From assembly GCF_024300825.1 (NCBI RefSeq), contig NZ_CP101323.1:1116001-1180000 (forward strand): a stretch of DNA of 64,000 nt, written 5' to 3'. The DNA is from Natronomonas gomsonensis. GTDB lineage: Archaea > Halobacteriota > Halobacteria > Halobacteriales > Haloarculaceae. The position numbers and the translations under genes were made by a program. Below the pieces are notes generated by a model. It had not been told where the DNA came from and did not search any database. It was given only the letters and a program-made list of their open reading frames with translations. Position 1 is the stretch's first letter. The number at the start of each line of letters is the position of its first letter. Shown piece by piece: positions 36,030-44,288 of this stretch.

Positions 36030-37384
36030 GAGCCAACCCCCTCGGTGCGTCCGACTTCAGGGGATTCTTTTCGGGAAGCCGTAGCGGCTACGTCCTCTGC
36101 CGCCTTGCGGAGTGATGGCGACGGATGCGTTACTGTTCGGAGGCCAGTACCGAAGTACCACGCCGCCTGTCGGACTGCAGCCGCAGTCTTTGTGTTATCG
36201 AATCCTACAGCGTCTGCTATATTGCGGTCACGCTCGCCAGCCGCCGCGGCGTCAAGCTCCACATCGCCTACATCCCGATAGGCTGCCCCCGCCGCGAGCA
36301 CGTCATCTGCCCTCAGTTCAGCCACCGTCGCCAGCGCTTCCGCACCTTCGCTGAGGTAGCTCAAAGGCCGGTTGCTGGCCATGTTCTCTGACCTCTCGTC
36401 TGCCCATATCCATGCCTCTGCAGAATTGGCACTCGTGGACTCTGCAGCCTCAAGTGGCATGACGTCCACCTGCTGTCCCCGCTCTCGATTAACCCACCAG
36501 TAGTCGTGTAGTTCGCGCCTCGTGGGTAGCTCTTGCGGCGGCCTGAAAAGCACAAGATGTGTATGCGGAACGCCTCGCTCCGTCGGTTCGACAACCGTCA
36601 CTCCCGGCGGTCGGTCCAACCACCGACGGAGCAACTCGACGTCGTCGAGCAGACTATCAGCAGCGTCGATAATGCTCTCGAAACGGTCGGGAGCCGTCGT
36701 CGCCGTCACGAGCACCCCCTTCTGGTATCCCTTTTCCTCAGCTCCGGCGAACGCTGTCCATACCCTATCACGACCGCCCAGCGCTCTCGCTACATCGTTG
36801 AACCGCGTCGGCTCCGGCCCACCATCTGTACGCTCCTCACCGAACAGCTTCCCACCAAACGCCTCAACTAACCCTCCCCACGCCCTCGCCGTAGGGAGCG
36901 TTTCCCGCCGCGAAAGGTATCTCTCTGCCCGTTCCAATGCCGTCGAATCGTGCTCATGTTCCGTTTTGCCACTCCGGTTATCAAGCACATCTGGAGCGGG
37001 CGTGGTCTGAGTCGGAAATATCCAGACAAAATCGGGGTCCCTCTCGCGGGTTTCGTACTCTCCGGGAGCCACCTGAACGGCTATCTTCGATGTCGGCCGC
37101 TCGACTTCGTGATGGCGCTCACCGTGCCGTTTGACGAACTGCCAGTCGGCGTCACCCGACTTTACATCGGGACCGAACAGCGTCCGAGTAAACCAGATTA
37201 CTGGCGCTCCTGCTGGCGATTCCATGAGAAGCCGTTCGAGCGCATCATGGTCTTCAGCCCGAGGAGTCCCTTCCCAGGGTCGGCAAGCGACCTGAGTGGG
37301 GGGTCCCTGACACCGGGGGTCAATGGGTTCACCCACGGTTGTTTCGCGAGATGACTCAAACTCTGCCTGCGACTGTTCAGTCAT
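36026..37384 (-). CDS. HUH-endonuclease-like replication protein (putative Rep)
   Basis: 452 residues. GVTVVEPTERGVPHTHLVLFRPP (near residue 270) contains H-T-H in the strand context of an HUH motif, followed by YWWVNRERGQQVDVMPL, the 'W...G...V' element seen in rolling-circle Rep proteins. A convincing Y-x-x-K motif is not obvious; NRPLSYLSEG is the best candidate for the Tyr, so the assignment is tentative. The N-terminal 200 residues carry many charged segments and no known domain. It sits at the head of a rep-parB operon with four-base overlaps on both sides, which supports a replication role for an excised circular form. Confidence 0.55.
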   Translation of the reverse strand: MTEQSQAEFESSRETTVGEPIDPRCQGPPTQVACRPWEGTPRAEDHDALERLLMESPAGAPVIWFTRTLFGPDVKSGDADWQFVKRHGERHHEVERPTSKIAVQVAPGEYETRERDPDFVWIFPTQTTPAPDVLDNRSGKTEHEHDSTALERAERYLSRRETLPTARAWGGLVEAFGGKLFGEERTDGGPEPTRFNDVARALGGRDRVWTAFAGAEEKGYQKGVLVTATTAPDRFESIIDAADSLLDDVELLRRWLDRPPGVTVVEPTERGVPHTHLVLFRPPQELPTRRELHDYWWVNRERGQQVDVMPLEAAESTSANSAEAWIWADERSENMASNRPLSYLSEGAEALATVAELRADDVLAAGAAYRDVGDVELDAAAAGERDRNIADAVGFDNTKTAAAVRQAAWYFGTGLRTVTHPSPSLRKAAEDVAATASRKESPEVGRTEGVGS

Positions 37385-37491
37385 GTCTCGTCACCGTTAA
37401 GCAGTGCACGGGCATACTCGGAGACGCGCAAATCATCACGCTCAGCCAGCCGCTCAAGCATCTCCCTGCGCTCCTCAATCGGGTCGCTCAT
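37381..37491 (-). CDS. 36-residue ORF coupled to rep
   Basis: It reads MSDPIEERREMLERLAERDD followed by a short helix, LRVSEYARALLNGDET. The TGA overlaps the rep ATG (ATGA), so ribosomes would pass directly to rep. The sequence is a plausible amphipathic helix pair, similar in style to short antitoxin or copy-control proteins, but no family is recognised. Confidence 0.55.
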   Translation of the reverse strand: MSDPIEERREMLERLAERDDLRVSEYARALLNGDET

Positions 37492-37540
37492 CGCCCCCCT
37501 CCGTCGAACGAATGTCGATGACCCATTGTTTCAACCATAT

Positions 37541-37675
37541 CTATCGTTCCGCAGCGTCGGGTTCGAACTGCTCTACCATCTCGTGAAGAACTTCGTCATA
37601 GGTACGCTCAACACCCTTCAATTCCCGTATACGGTCTCGGGTTTCTGGGGAGACCGAAATGGTTGTTTGCGTCAT
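37541..37675 (-). CDS. Small ribbon-helix-helix-type regulator
   Basis: 44 residues: MTQTTISVSPETRDRIRELK begins with a beta strand (TTISVS) followed by two helices (PETRDRIRELKG and TYDEVLHEMVEQF), the ribbon-helix-helix/antitoxin-like pattern frequent in haloarchaea. It is the first gene of the minus-strand replication operon and shares a 60-bp AT-rich divergent promoter with the gene at 37736. It is a probable repressor or copy-number control for the operon. Confidence 0.7.
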   Translation of the reverse strand: MTQTTISVSPETRDRIRELKGVERTYDEVLHEMVEQFEPDAAER

Positions 37676-37735
37676 ATGAGAAGGTCCGACGTCGATAGAA
37701 AAATATATTTATTTTTACTACCGAACGTTACGCCA
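37676..37735. promoter_or_regulatory. AT-rich divergent promoter
   Basis: AAATATATTTATTTTTA (37701-37717) lies between the RHH gene and the gene at 37736. Its centre is about 27 nt before ATG 37736, the spacing for a leaderless haloarchaeal transcript. The stretch could also hold part of the replication origin next to rep. Confidence 0.6.
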
Positions 37736-38389
37736 ATGCATAACGACTCCACAGATGAGGCTGTACCGGAACCTATTGACCGTCCGACAGGGATTTTAAC
37801 GGAGAGGCAGAGAAAATGGCTCCTCGGGCAGCTTGATGACGAGCTATCGGCGGAAGCTGAGCGTCAGATGAGTTGGCGTGTTCGTCGGCGTGTCCGTCAC
37901 GCACTCATTGATTTTACTCTCCTCCAGTGGTTAGATACCACTCATGTCAATCAGATATTTGATGGAGTACATGAGGATGTTGAGGAAGGTGCCGTTGGCC
38001 ACGATGCAGATGATGAACTAACGAATAGCCTCCCCCATGTATTCGAGTTTTTGATGCGAGGATTTAGATTACGACAAGACCTGTTTGAATGGGCCTTTGA
38101 GGCAGGTATTCAGTCAGCTATCATTCAGGGAGCTGTTCGCACTCAAGATGAACTGCCCGTTATGGATGTCACCTTTGACTTTGATATCGAGGGTGTGGTG
38201 CCTCTGGATGAACTCGAAAACCGATACGAAGACGAGGAGTTGTTGACGAAAGATGCGCTGATGGCGCTCGTTATCTCTGATACAATCGAATGGGAGGATG
38301 CCAGAAGTTATCCATCGATAACAGATAATACGAATGCTCTAAGAAGCATCACCACCGATATTGAGGATACAGTAGATGAGATTGACTAA
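37736..38389 (+). CDS. Haloarchaeal protein of unknown function with N-terminal 'TERQRKWL' motif
   Basis: 217 residues from ATG 37736; the longer upstream frame crosses the promoter. The start GILTERQRKWLLGQLDDELSAEAERQMSWRVRRRVRHALIDFTLLQWL is a widespread haloarchaeal pattern, as I recall, in proteins of unknown role that often sit on plasmids and proviruses. The rest is helical and acidic. It is the rightmost gene of the element and is AT-rich. Function unknown. Confidence 0.7.
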   Translation: MHNDSTDEAVPEPIDRPTGILTERQRKWLLGQLDDELSAEAERQMSWRVRRRVRHALIDFTLLQWLDTTHVNQIFDGVHEDVEEGAVGHDADDELTNSLPHVFEFLMRGFRLRQDLFEWAFEAGIQSAIIQGAVRTQDELPVMDVTFDFDIEGVVPLDELENRYEDEELLTKDALMALVISDTIEWEDARSYPSITDNTNALRSITTDIEDTVDEID

Positions 38390-38518
38390 TGATTTTCCTC
38401 GGCACGTAACGTCGGAGCCACAAACTCCTCGTTCTAAGAGAATACAGCGCAGGCGACCAATAGTTACCGTCGGTGAGTCGTACTCACAGATAGATTGACG
38501 AACTACCTAATAGAAATG

Positions 38519-38528
38519 CTATTTATAT
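38519..38528. promoter_or_regulatory. Strong TATA box without a gene, near the right end
   Basis: The 202-bp stretch 38390-38591 holds no ORF. TATTTATATA at 38519-38528 is a near-ideal archaeal TATA box, but no start codon follows at the usual distance on either strand. On the minus strand a transcript would begin near 38495 and meet the small hairpin GTGAGT/ACTCAC (38473-38487). An unannotated RNA is possible. Confidence 0.35.
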
Positions 38529-38568
38529 ACCCCACCAAGGAGTAAAATCGCGGCACATAGCTGTAAAA

Positions 38569-38588
38569 GGACTTGAACCCTTTTTATG
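38569..38588 (-). repeat. Right arm of terminal inverted repeat next to att core
   Basis: GGACTTGAACCCTTTTTATG is the inverted, 17/20-matching copy of 6367-6386 and ends 1 nt from the 14-bp core. In the excised circle the two arms would face each other across the core. Confidence 0.7.
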
Positions 38589-38589
38589 C

Positions 38590-38603
38590 AAGCCGGAGGA
38601 GGG
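38590..38603 (+). other. attR: right attachment core inside tRNA-Thr
   Basis: AAGCCGGAGGAGGG overlaps the last 12 bases of the tRNA gene, so insertion leaves a complete tRNA. Confidence 0.85.
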
Positions 38604-38663
38604 ATTTGAACCCTCGACCTATTCCTTACGAAGGAATCGCTCTGCCAGCTGAGCTACTCCGGC
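38592..38663 (-). tRNA. tRNA-Thr (anticodon CGT)
   Basis: The minus strand folds into a 72-nt cloverleaf: acceptor GCCGGAG/CTCCGGC, D-arm GCTC-AGCTGGCA-GAGC, anticodon stem ATTCC/GGAAT with loop TTCGTAA (anticodon CGT, Thr), and T-arm GAGGG-TTCAAAT-CCCTC. CCA is not encoded. Its 3' end is the integration target of the element to its left. Confidence 0.97.
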
Positions 38664-38726
38664 GCGCCTATTCCACCGTGGGAGGATAATCGCAATAAGG
38701 GTTGCGAACTACTTCGAGGGACGCGA

Positions 38727-41270
38727 CTACAGGCTATCGTTGCGACGGTACAACCGGATACCCGAGACGACGAGCAGCAGCGCGGCAATCGCGGTTCCAA
38801 GCAGGACGCTCGTTCCCATCGACTGGGTGAAACCGGCGGCTTCGTTGAGGGGGCCGTCACCACCGGCGTCGTCGCCGCTGGGAGCGGCGGTGGGTGTCGG
38901 CGTTTCCGTTTCGGTATCCGCCGGCGTCGCCGTCCCCTCGGTTCCGGACGTTGTCGGAGTAGGCGTCGGCTGGGTCGTCTGGACCGCGAACAGCGAGAAC
39001 CCGGGCGTGGTCGCCTCGAAGGTGGACTCGCCACTCTCGGACTCGCTTACCGTCGTTTCGAGGGTGTCCCACTCGCCATCCCCGTCATCGTAGTGATCCA
39101 GCGCGACCCGTTCGGGGTCTGCATCGAGCGAGTCGGCATCGGCTGACATGGTGATGGTGGCCGACTCGTTTTCGAGTTCCTCGGGCACGTCGATACTCAT
39201 CGCCCGTATCATCGTCCCGGGCGTGGCGGGGACGCCCTCGGGGAGTTCTTCGTGGACCGTCACCGTGACGTTGCCCGACGCCCCCTCGGCGAAGGTGATG
39301 GAATCGAGCATGCCGATGTCGAACTCGACGGTCGTGCCGGGCTGGTCGGGTGCGGCGTCCTCGATGGGTTGGGTCGCCGTCGCTGCGGCGTTGTCGTCGG
39401 CAGTGGAGTCGTCGGTCGAGTCATCCGCAGGGGCGCCACCTCCGCCTCCGCCGCCTCCGCCACCGCCGGAACTCGGGGGCGAGTCCCCGGAGCCGCCGGA
39501 AGGACCGGAGTCGTCATCTGCGTTTTCAGTTCCGTCGTCGGTTCCGTCGCCAGTGTTATCGTCGCTATCGTTGCTGCTGTCTTCTTCGCCGTCTTCGCCA
39601 TCATCGTTCTCACCGTCTTCGCCATCACCGTCGGAGTCGCCATCGTCACCATCGCCGATTCCATCCTCACCACCACCGTCGTCACCACTGCTGTCTTCGT
39701 CCTCTCCTTCGTCTCCTTCGTCAGTCCCGGAGTCCGAACCACCGACTGAGACGCTCCCCGCCGACTGGGTCACGTCGTCGCCCCCGGCGTTGGTCGTCGC
39801 CGTCAGATTGGCGTCGGAGGCGTTCTCGCCGACATCGAAGGTGAGGCCGCTCTCGTTGGCGCCCTGAATCGTCAGCGAATCGCCCGCGGAACTGTCGCCG
39901 TCGACGTCGAGGACGAGCGAGTCCGGCGTCACGTCGGCGACCGTCGCGGTGAAGGAGTCGCTCTCGGAGACGACTTCGACGCTCTGAGAGTCGTTGAACG
40001 AGACGCCGTCGCCGCCGGTCAGCGAGACGGTGAGTTGGCTCCCGTCGGCCACCAAGCCACCGTGTTCGTCGGCGACCGTGACCGACACCGGCTGGTCGCC
40101 GGTGGTGGCGTTCGTCCCTCGTTCGACCGAGGTGGTCGCCCCCTCGACGGTTGGCGAGCGGACGGACAGGCGGTCGTCGCCGTCAGCCGTCACACGCGTC
40201 GAGTCGGTGTTGTTCACGGGGTCGTACTTCACGTCGAGTGCCGCATCGAAGTCGGGGGACTCATCCGCGGTCGCACCCGTCGTATTGAACCGGACGTTCT
40301 GGACGGTGAGATAGTCGTCGTGGTCGAGTTGACAGTAGACTCTGAAGAACAGCACGTTGCCTTGGACGTAGGCGTTTCTGGTGCCCGTCGTTTCGGCGAA
40401 GTTGTCCCGTCTGCACTGGCTGCTGGTTCGTATTTCGAGGTCGTCGACCGACGAGCGGTCGAAGGTGAGTCGGTCGGCGTAGGCTTCGTCGATGAAGACG
40501 CCGACGAACTCGCCCCGTTCGTGAAAGCCGTTGGTTCGGGCATTCTGTGGGTCGGGTTGCAGTGAGAACCCGGTTCCGCCGTCGGGGCCGCCGTCGACGC
40601 CGCGCGGGACGACCGACCCGAATCCGGCGGCCGTCATTCGCTCCGGTTGGACCGTCGTGGCTCCGGTCGCGTCCCCGAACGACCACGTCGCCTCGACTGC
40701 CGCCGCGTCTGACGTGGCGACGAAGCGGAGTCCGTCGACGGCGATTTCGCTCTCGACTCCGTCGTCGGTGTCGACCGCAATCGAGAGTTTCCGTTCCGAC
40801 AGTGTCGTCTCAGAGACCGTCGCGTTGGTCGCGGTCACCGAGACCGAACTCGCCTCGGTATCGAACGTCACGCCGCCGTCTTCGGGGAGCGCGAGCGTCG
40901 CCGTCCCGTCGGCCGGGAAGCCGTTGGCCTCGTCCTCCGTGAACCGCAACGTCGCCGGCCCGGCATCGGGGGTCGCGATTGCCGGTTGTTCATCCGCCCC
41001 AGCCGTCACGCCGACGCTATCCGGCCCCGCCGTCGCCTCCCCGGTGTGTGTCCGGCTTTCGTTTTCGGTCGTCTCCGCCGATTCGGTCGTGTTCTCAGTG
41101 CTGTCGGTTCCGTCGCTGCTCGTGTCGTCCGTCGTGAACTCCGACGAGGTGTCGAAATCGGCCGTCGCAGACCCGGCCACCGCGACGGAGCCACCGACGA
41201 GCGCACAAATCATCACGGCGACCAACAGCAGCGAACGAACACGCTCCGCGGTTATCGATTCGGTACGCAT
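38727..41270 (-). CDS. Large secreted surface protein with PGF-pre-PGF domain
   Basis: 847 residues. A signal peptide (VRSLLLVAVMICALVGGSVAVAGS, about 11-34) leads into a beta-rich, very acidic ectodomain. About residues 510-620 are low complexity: runs of Asp, Gly, Glu and Ser, then an eleven-Gly tract. Residues about 640-765 resemble the PGF-pre-PGF domain (VEFDIGMLDSITFAEGASGNVTVTVHEELPEG...TPGFSLFAV). A Thr/Pro-rich spacer precedes a final membrane helix and YRRNDSL. The usual PGF tripeptide before the helix is not clear (AAGFTQSMG), so archaeosortase processing is uncertain. It lies just outside the element, upstream of tRNA-Thr on the same strand. Confidence 0.8.
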   Translation of the reverse strand: MRTESITAERVRSLLLVAVMICALVGGSVAVAGSATADFDTSSEFTTDDTSSDGTDSTENTTESAETTENESRTHTGEATAGPDSVGVTAGADEQPAIATPDAGPATLRFTEDEANGFPADGTATLALPEDGGVTFDTEASSVSVTATNATVSETTLSERKLSIAVDTDDGVESEIAVDGLRFVATSDAAAVEATWSFGDATGATTVQPERMTAAGFGSVVPRGVDGGPDGGTGFSLQPDPQNARTNGFHERGEFVGVFIDEAYADRLTFDRSSVDDLEIRTSSQCRRDNFAETTGTRNAYVQGNVLFFRVYCQLDHDDYLTVQNVRFNTTGATADESPDFDAALDVKYDPVNNTDSTRVTADGDDRLSVRSPTVEGATTSVERGTNATTGDQPVSVTVADEHGGLVADGSQLTVSLTGGDGVSFNDSQSVEVVSESDSFTATVADVTPDSLVLDVDGDSSAGDSLTIQGANESGLTFDVGENASDANLTATTNAGGDDVTQSAGSVSVGGSDSGTDEGDEGEDEDSSGDDGGGEDGIGDGDDGDSDGDGEDGENDDGEDGEEDSSNDSDDNTGDGTDDGTENADDDSGPSGGSGDSPPSSGGGGGGGGGGGAPADDSTDDSTADDNAAATATQPIEDAAPDQPGTTVEFDIGMLDSITFAEGASGNVTVTVHEELPEGVPATPGTMIRAMSIDVPEELENESATITMSADADSLDADPERVALDHYDDGDGEWDTLETTVSESESGESTFEATTPGFSLFAVQTTQPTPTPTTSGTEGTATPADTETETPTPTAAPSGDDAGGDGPLNEAAGFTQSMGTSVLLGTAIAALLLVVSGIRLYRRNDSL

Positions 41271-41360
41271 ATTCTGGGGAACCCCTGGTTACTACGACGG
41301 TTCTCACATCACACTAAAGGAATTCTGACAAACGCGTCCAAACGATAGCGGACGGTCCAC

Positions 41361-42347
41361 TCAGGGGGAGCGACGAAGCCGCACGTCGAGACAGACGTTG
41401 CGCTCGTGGGGGGCGTACGACCGAACGTCGTGTCTCGTTTCGACGGTGACCTCGTAGGCCGGTTCGGCGGCCGCCCGGATTGCCGCCTCACCGGGACCGA
41501 ACGGGTCGGTGTCGTGTTGGATGTCGTAGTAGTGAATCACACAGTCGTCGCCGGCGAGTTCGACGGCGGTGTCGAGGAACTCGTCGGCGCTGTGTGGGAG
41601 GTTCATCACGATTCGGTCCGCCCAGTCGTCGTACCCCTCGACCGTCCGAACGTCACCTGCGATGGCGGTCACGCGGTCTTCGACGCCGTTTCGCTCGGCG
41701 TTCCGACGGAGGTACTCGACGGCGGCCTCGTTGAGGTCGACACCGACTGTCTCGGCACCTCGCTTCGCGGCGGGGATGACGAACGGCCCGACGCCGGCGA
41801 ACATATCGAAGAACTGCTCGCCGGATTCGACCTGTTCGGTGACGCGGTGGCGCTCCGTTGCCAGTCGGGGCGAAAAGAACACGTCTTCGATGTCGAGTTC
41901 GAACGCACAGCCGTACTCGCTGTGGACGGTTTCGGTCGTCTCCCCGGCGAGTACGTCCCAGTTTCGAACCCGGAGTTCACCCTCGATTGGCGAGGCGCGG
42001 TTGACGACCGTCTCGATGGGCAAATCCGAATCCATGAGCGCGTCGGCAATCTCTTTGGCGCGTTCGTCGTCGTCCTCGTCGATGATGGCTATCTTGCCGA
42101 GTCGCCCGTATGAGGGGTCGAAGTCGAGCAAATCTTTCGGGAGCGTCTGGCCCTCTCGAACCGGAGCGTCCCGGTAGACGATGTCGCCGTCGACCCCTGT
42201 CGGGTCGAGTGACTCCTCGATGGGAATGTAGATGTCGCCGTCGACGACTTCGATTTCGTAGCCGTCGGCGATAGCGTCCGCTTCGGCGAGTCGCTGTCTA
42301 GTTTCTTCGCCCCGCTCGCGGGGAACGCGGACGCACGGAACAGCCAT
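41361..42347 (-). CDS. trm5: tRNA (guanine37-N1)-methyltransferase Trm5-type
   Basis: 328 residues from ATG 42347; the further upstream frame is not protein-like. The N-terminal domain (AVPCVRVPRERGEETRQRLAEADAIADGYEIE) is the D1 domain of archaeal Trm5. The catalytic Rossmann fold has FFSPRLATERHRV, FFDMFAGVGPFVIPAAKRG (SAM motif I, about 207-225), VGVDLNEAAVEYLRRNAERNG and the MNLPHSADEFL catalytic segment (about 270). It methylates G37 next to the anticodon to keep reading frame. A TYW2-type role is possible in this family, but the length and D1 domain favour Trm5. Confidence 0.9.
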   Translation of the reverse strand: MAVPCVRVPRERGEETRQRLAEADAIADGYEIEVVDGDIYIPIEESLDPTGVDGDIVYRDAPVREGQTLPKDLLDFDPSYGRLGKIAIIDEDDDERAKEIADALMDSDLPIETVVNRASPIEGELRVRNWDVLAGETTETVHSEYGCAFELDIEDVFFSPRLATERHRVTEQVESGEQFFDMFAGVGPFVIPAAKRGAETVGVDLNEAAVEYLRRNAERNGVEDRVTAIAGDVRTVEGYDDWADRIVMNLPHSADEFLDTAVELAGDDCVIHYYDIQHDTDPFGPGEAAIRAAAEPAYEVTVETRHDVRSYAPHERNVCLDVRLRRSP

Positions 42348-42437
42348 TACGGGCAGTCGGCGGGCGCGGGCGGTAAGCCTGACGTTTCCGCGACCGGCGA
42401 ACGCGGCGCTTTTGACCGCGGCCCCCCGAACGGGAGT

Positions 42438-43238
42438 ATGCTCACTTTCGTTGGTCTCGGCCTCTACGACGAACGCTCGATTACCGTCGAGGGCCGGGAG
42501 GCGATTCGGTCGGCTGACCGCGTCTTCGCGGAGTTCTACACCAGCAAACTCGCCGGCGCGAGCGTCCAATCCCTCGAATCCTACCACGACACCGACATCG
42601 AGGTCCGGGACCGCCCCGGCGTCGAATCCGACCCCAGCCCGATACTCGACGCCGCCGAAGACGGCGAGTGCGTCTTCCTCACCGCCGGCGACACGATGAT
42701 TTCGACCACCCACGTCGACCTTCGACTCCGGGCAGCAGAGCGGGGAATCGAGACCCACGTCGTCCACGGGACGACAGCCGAGGCGGCCGCCGCCTCGCTG
42801 ACCGGCCTGCAGAACTACCGCTTCGGGAAGGCGACGACGCTCCCGTTCCCCTACGCCCACGGCGCCGACGGTGTTCCGGGCAGCGTCCTCGATACCATCG
42901 CCGACAACCGCGAGCGCGGCTTACACACCCTCGTTTACCTCGACATCAAGGTCGGAACCGGACCGTCGGGAATCGACCCCGACCACGAGGAGTACATGAC
43001 CGCCGACTACGCCGCCGAGTTGTTCGCCGAGGAACTCGGTTGTGTTGGCTGTGTCGTCGCCCGCGCGGGAAGCCCTGACCCGGTGGTCGCCGCCGACCAA
43101 CTCGACGCCCTCGCGGAGCGCTCCTTCGGCGACCCCCTCCACCTACTCGTGATTCCGGGCGACCTTCACGTCCTCGAACACGATGCGCTATCGACGCTGG
43201 CAGGCGCACCGGCGGAGTCGCTTCCCGACCCGGTGTAG
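42438..43238 (+). CDS. dphB: Diphthine synthase
   Basis: 266 residues, normal length for DphB, the SAM-dependent methyltransferase that builds diphthamide on elongation factor 2. The start MLTFVGLGLYDERSITVEGREAIRSADRVFAEFYTS is diagnostic, with VFLTAGDTMISTTHVDLRLRA (about 75-95) and GLQNYRFGKATTLPFPY (about 117-133) as the other tetrapyrrole-methylase-fold motifs. It is divergent from trm5, a second translation-accuracy enzyme. Confidence 0.95.
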   Translation: MLTFVGLGLYDERSITVEGREAIRSADRVFAEFYTSKLAGASVQSLESYHDTDIEVRDRPGVESDPSPILDAAEDGECVFLTAGDTMISTTHVDLRLRAAERGIETHVVHGTTAEAAAASLTGLQNYRFGKATTLPFPYAHGADGVPGSVLDTIADNRERGLHTLVYLDIKVGTGPSGIDPDHEEYMTADYAAELFAEELGCVGCVVARAGSPDPVVAADQLDALAERSFGDPLHLLVIPGDLHVLEHDALSTLAGAPAESLPDPV

Positions 43239-43248
43239 AGACGGCGGG

Positions 43249-44217
43249 TCAGTCGTCGCTGGTCGACTGTTCGGTTACTGCCTCCTCCGTGTCCGGTAGG
43301 AGTCCGATTTCCGACGCCGTGTCGCGGTCCTCGCCGGTCGCCATGTACGCCACGTCGTCGATGATAACGAGTAGTTCGGGGAGTTCGCGGATGACGAACC
43401 ACGCGATACCCACGAGCGCCACGACCGACAGCAACTGGCTGATGACGCTCTCGGCGACGATGTGGGACACCATGTAGGGGTCGGATTCGCCGAACAGCGT
43501 CAACAGATAGGGCGTGTAGGGACCGTCGAACCACTGGTGGCCGAAAGCGAGCCCGATGAACGTCGTCCGGATGATGTTGAGGACGTAAATGATAGAGATA
43601 GAGACGGCCAGCGCCCGGAGTTTCCGTCCCAACGGCGCCCGGACCGCGGCGATACAGCCGGCGAAGATGGCCATACTCCCCAGTCCCGTACACGCCATGA
43701 TGATGTTGTAGACGATGCCGGCGTGGTTCGGGTCGGGCGTCTCGAAGTAGAACGCGGCGTGAAAGCCCTCGTATGCCGGCCGTTCGGGGCCGATGGGTTG
43801 CAGCGTCGGGTCGTAGCCGAGCAGCGACATCAGCGACGCCGTCTGGCTGGCGACGTGTTCGACCAGCAGTTCTCGGACCAGCGGTATCGTCTCCGCCGGG
43901 AGGTAGATGAGGCCCATCACCGCCACGGCCCGCGAGAGGACGAACAGCGAGTCTCGTCCGTCGACGAGCAGGTAGCCGGCATACAGACACGCCGGCACCC
44001 CGACGAGAGCGAGTAGCGCCTCGACGAAACTGTTCTGCTCGAAGAAGAAAAACGGCGCGAGCAACAACCAGAAGACGGCGAACAGCCCCCACGCAGCGCC
44101 GACGGCGTAGCGTGCGAGGTCCGGACGCCATCGCTCGGCGAGAGTGCCGCCGCCGAACAGCGCGATGAGAACCCACGCAAGCGGGTCCGTCACCGCCAGT
44201 ACGTCGAAGGGGAGCAT
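43249..44217 (-). CDS. Archaeosortase paralog 1 (one conserved Arg replaced)
   Basis: 322 residues with about eight membrane helices. Active-site elements: Cys176 in NIIMACTGLGSM, Arg217 in VLNIIRTTF and His227 in GHQWF. Archaeosortases cut surface proteins at C-terminal signals such as PGF-CTERM and attach them to lipid. As I recall, H. volcanii ArtA needs Cys173, Arg214 and Arg253. The third site here reads MVSHIVAESVISQ, Ser257 where the paralog at 45.3 kb has Arg, so activity may be altered. It is the last gene of the cluster with the Tat-exported protein and paralog 2, all on the minus strand. Confidence 0.8.
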   Translation of the reverse strand: MLPFDVLAVTDPLAWVLIALFGGGTLAERWRPDLARYAVGAAWGLFAVFWLLLAPFFFFEQNSFVEALLALVGVPACLYAGYLLVDGRDSLFVLSRAVAVMGLIYLPAETIPLVRELLVEHVASQTASLMSLLGYDPTLQPIGPERPAYEGFHAAFYFETPDPNHAGIVYNIIMACTGLGSMAIFAGCIAAVRAPLGRKLRALAVSISIIYVLNIIRTTFIGLAFGHQWFDGPYTPYLLTLFGESDPYMVSHIVAESVISQLLSVVALVGIAWFVIRELPELLVIIDDVAYMATGEDRDTASEIGLLPDTEEAVTEQSTSDD

Positions 44218-44288
44218 CTATGCGTACCGACCGGAAGGGACGGTGCGGTAAAATCCTTGTTGGCCCATGTCCGACTCGTGCCGAACCG

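Larger units (their letters stand above)
6349..38603. mobile_element. 32-kb integrated element in tRNA-Thr, satellite- or provirus-like with defence cargo
   Basis: The boundaries are a 14-bp direct repeat (AAGCCGGAGGAGGG) at 6349-6362 and 38590-38603; the right copy covers the 3' end of the tRNA-Thr gene. A tyrosine integrase starts 54 bp inside the left end. Just inside each boundary lies one copy of a 20-nt imperfect inverted repeat. The content is integrase, defence-type genes, terminase, ParB and a HUH-like Rep. Base composition is mosaic: AT-rich at 7.9-11 kb, 21.6-25.2 kb, 31.5-32.4 kb and 37.7-38.5 kb, against GC-rich flanks. No capsid, portal, tail or transposase gene was seen. Whether it is active is unknown. 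Confidence 0.85.

Noticed and set aside
38473-38487. GTGAGT/ACTCAC palindrome as an operator
   Set aside because: Six-bp arms with a 3-nt centre are weak and no gene starts nearby; kept only as part of the orphan-promoter observation.
6349-38603. CRISPR array or insertion sequence in the element
   Set aside because: No regularly spaced direct repeats and no transposase motif were seen on either strand.
39260-39867. Long frames on both strands over the surface-protein low-complexity region
   Set aside because: They are shadows of Asp/Gly/Ser/Glu repeats in the minus-strand gene and show no domain.
41361-42860. 499-codon version of the Trm5 gene
   Set aside because: Residues before ATG 42347 overlap dphB antisense and do not resemble Trm5; the family starts at this Met.
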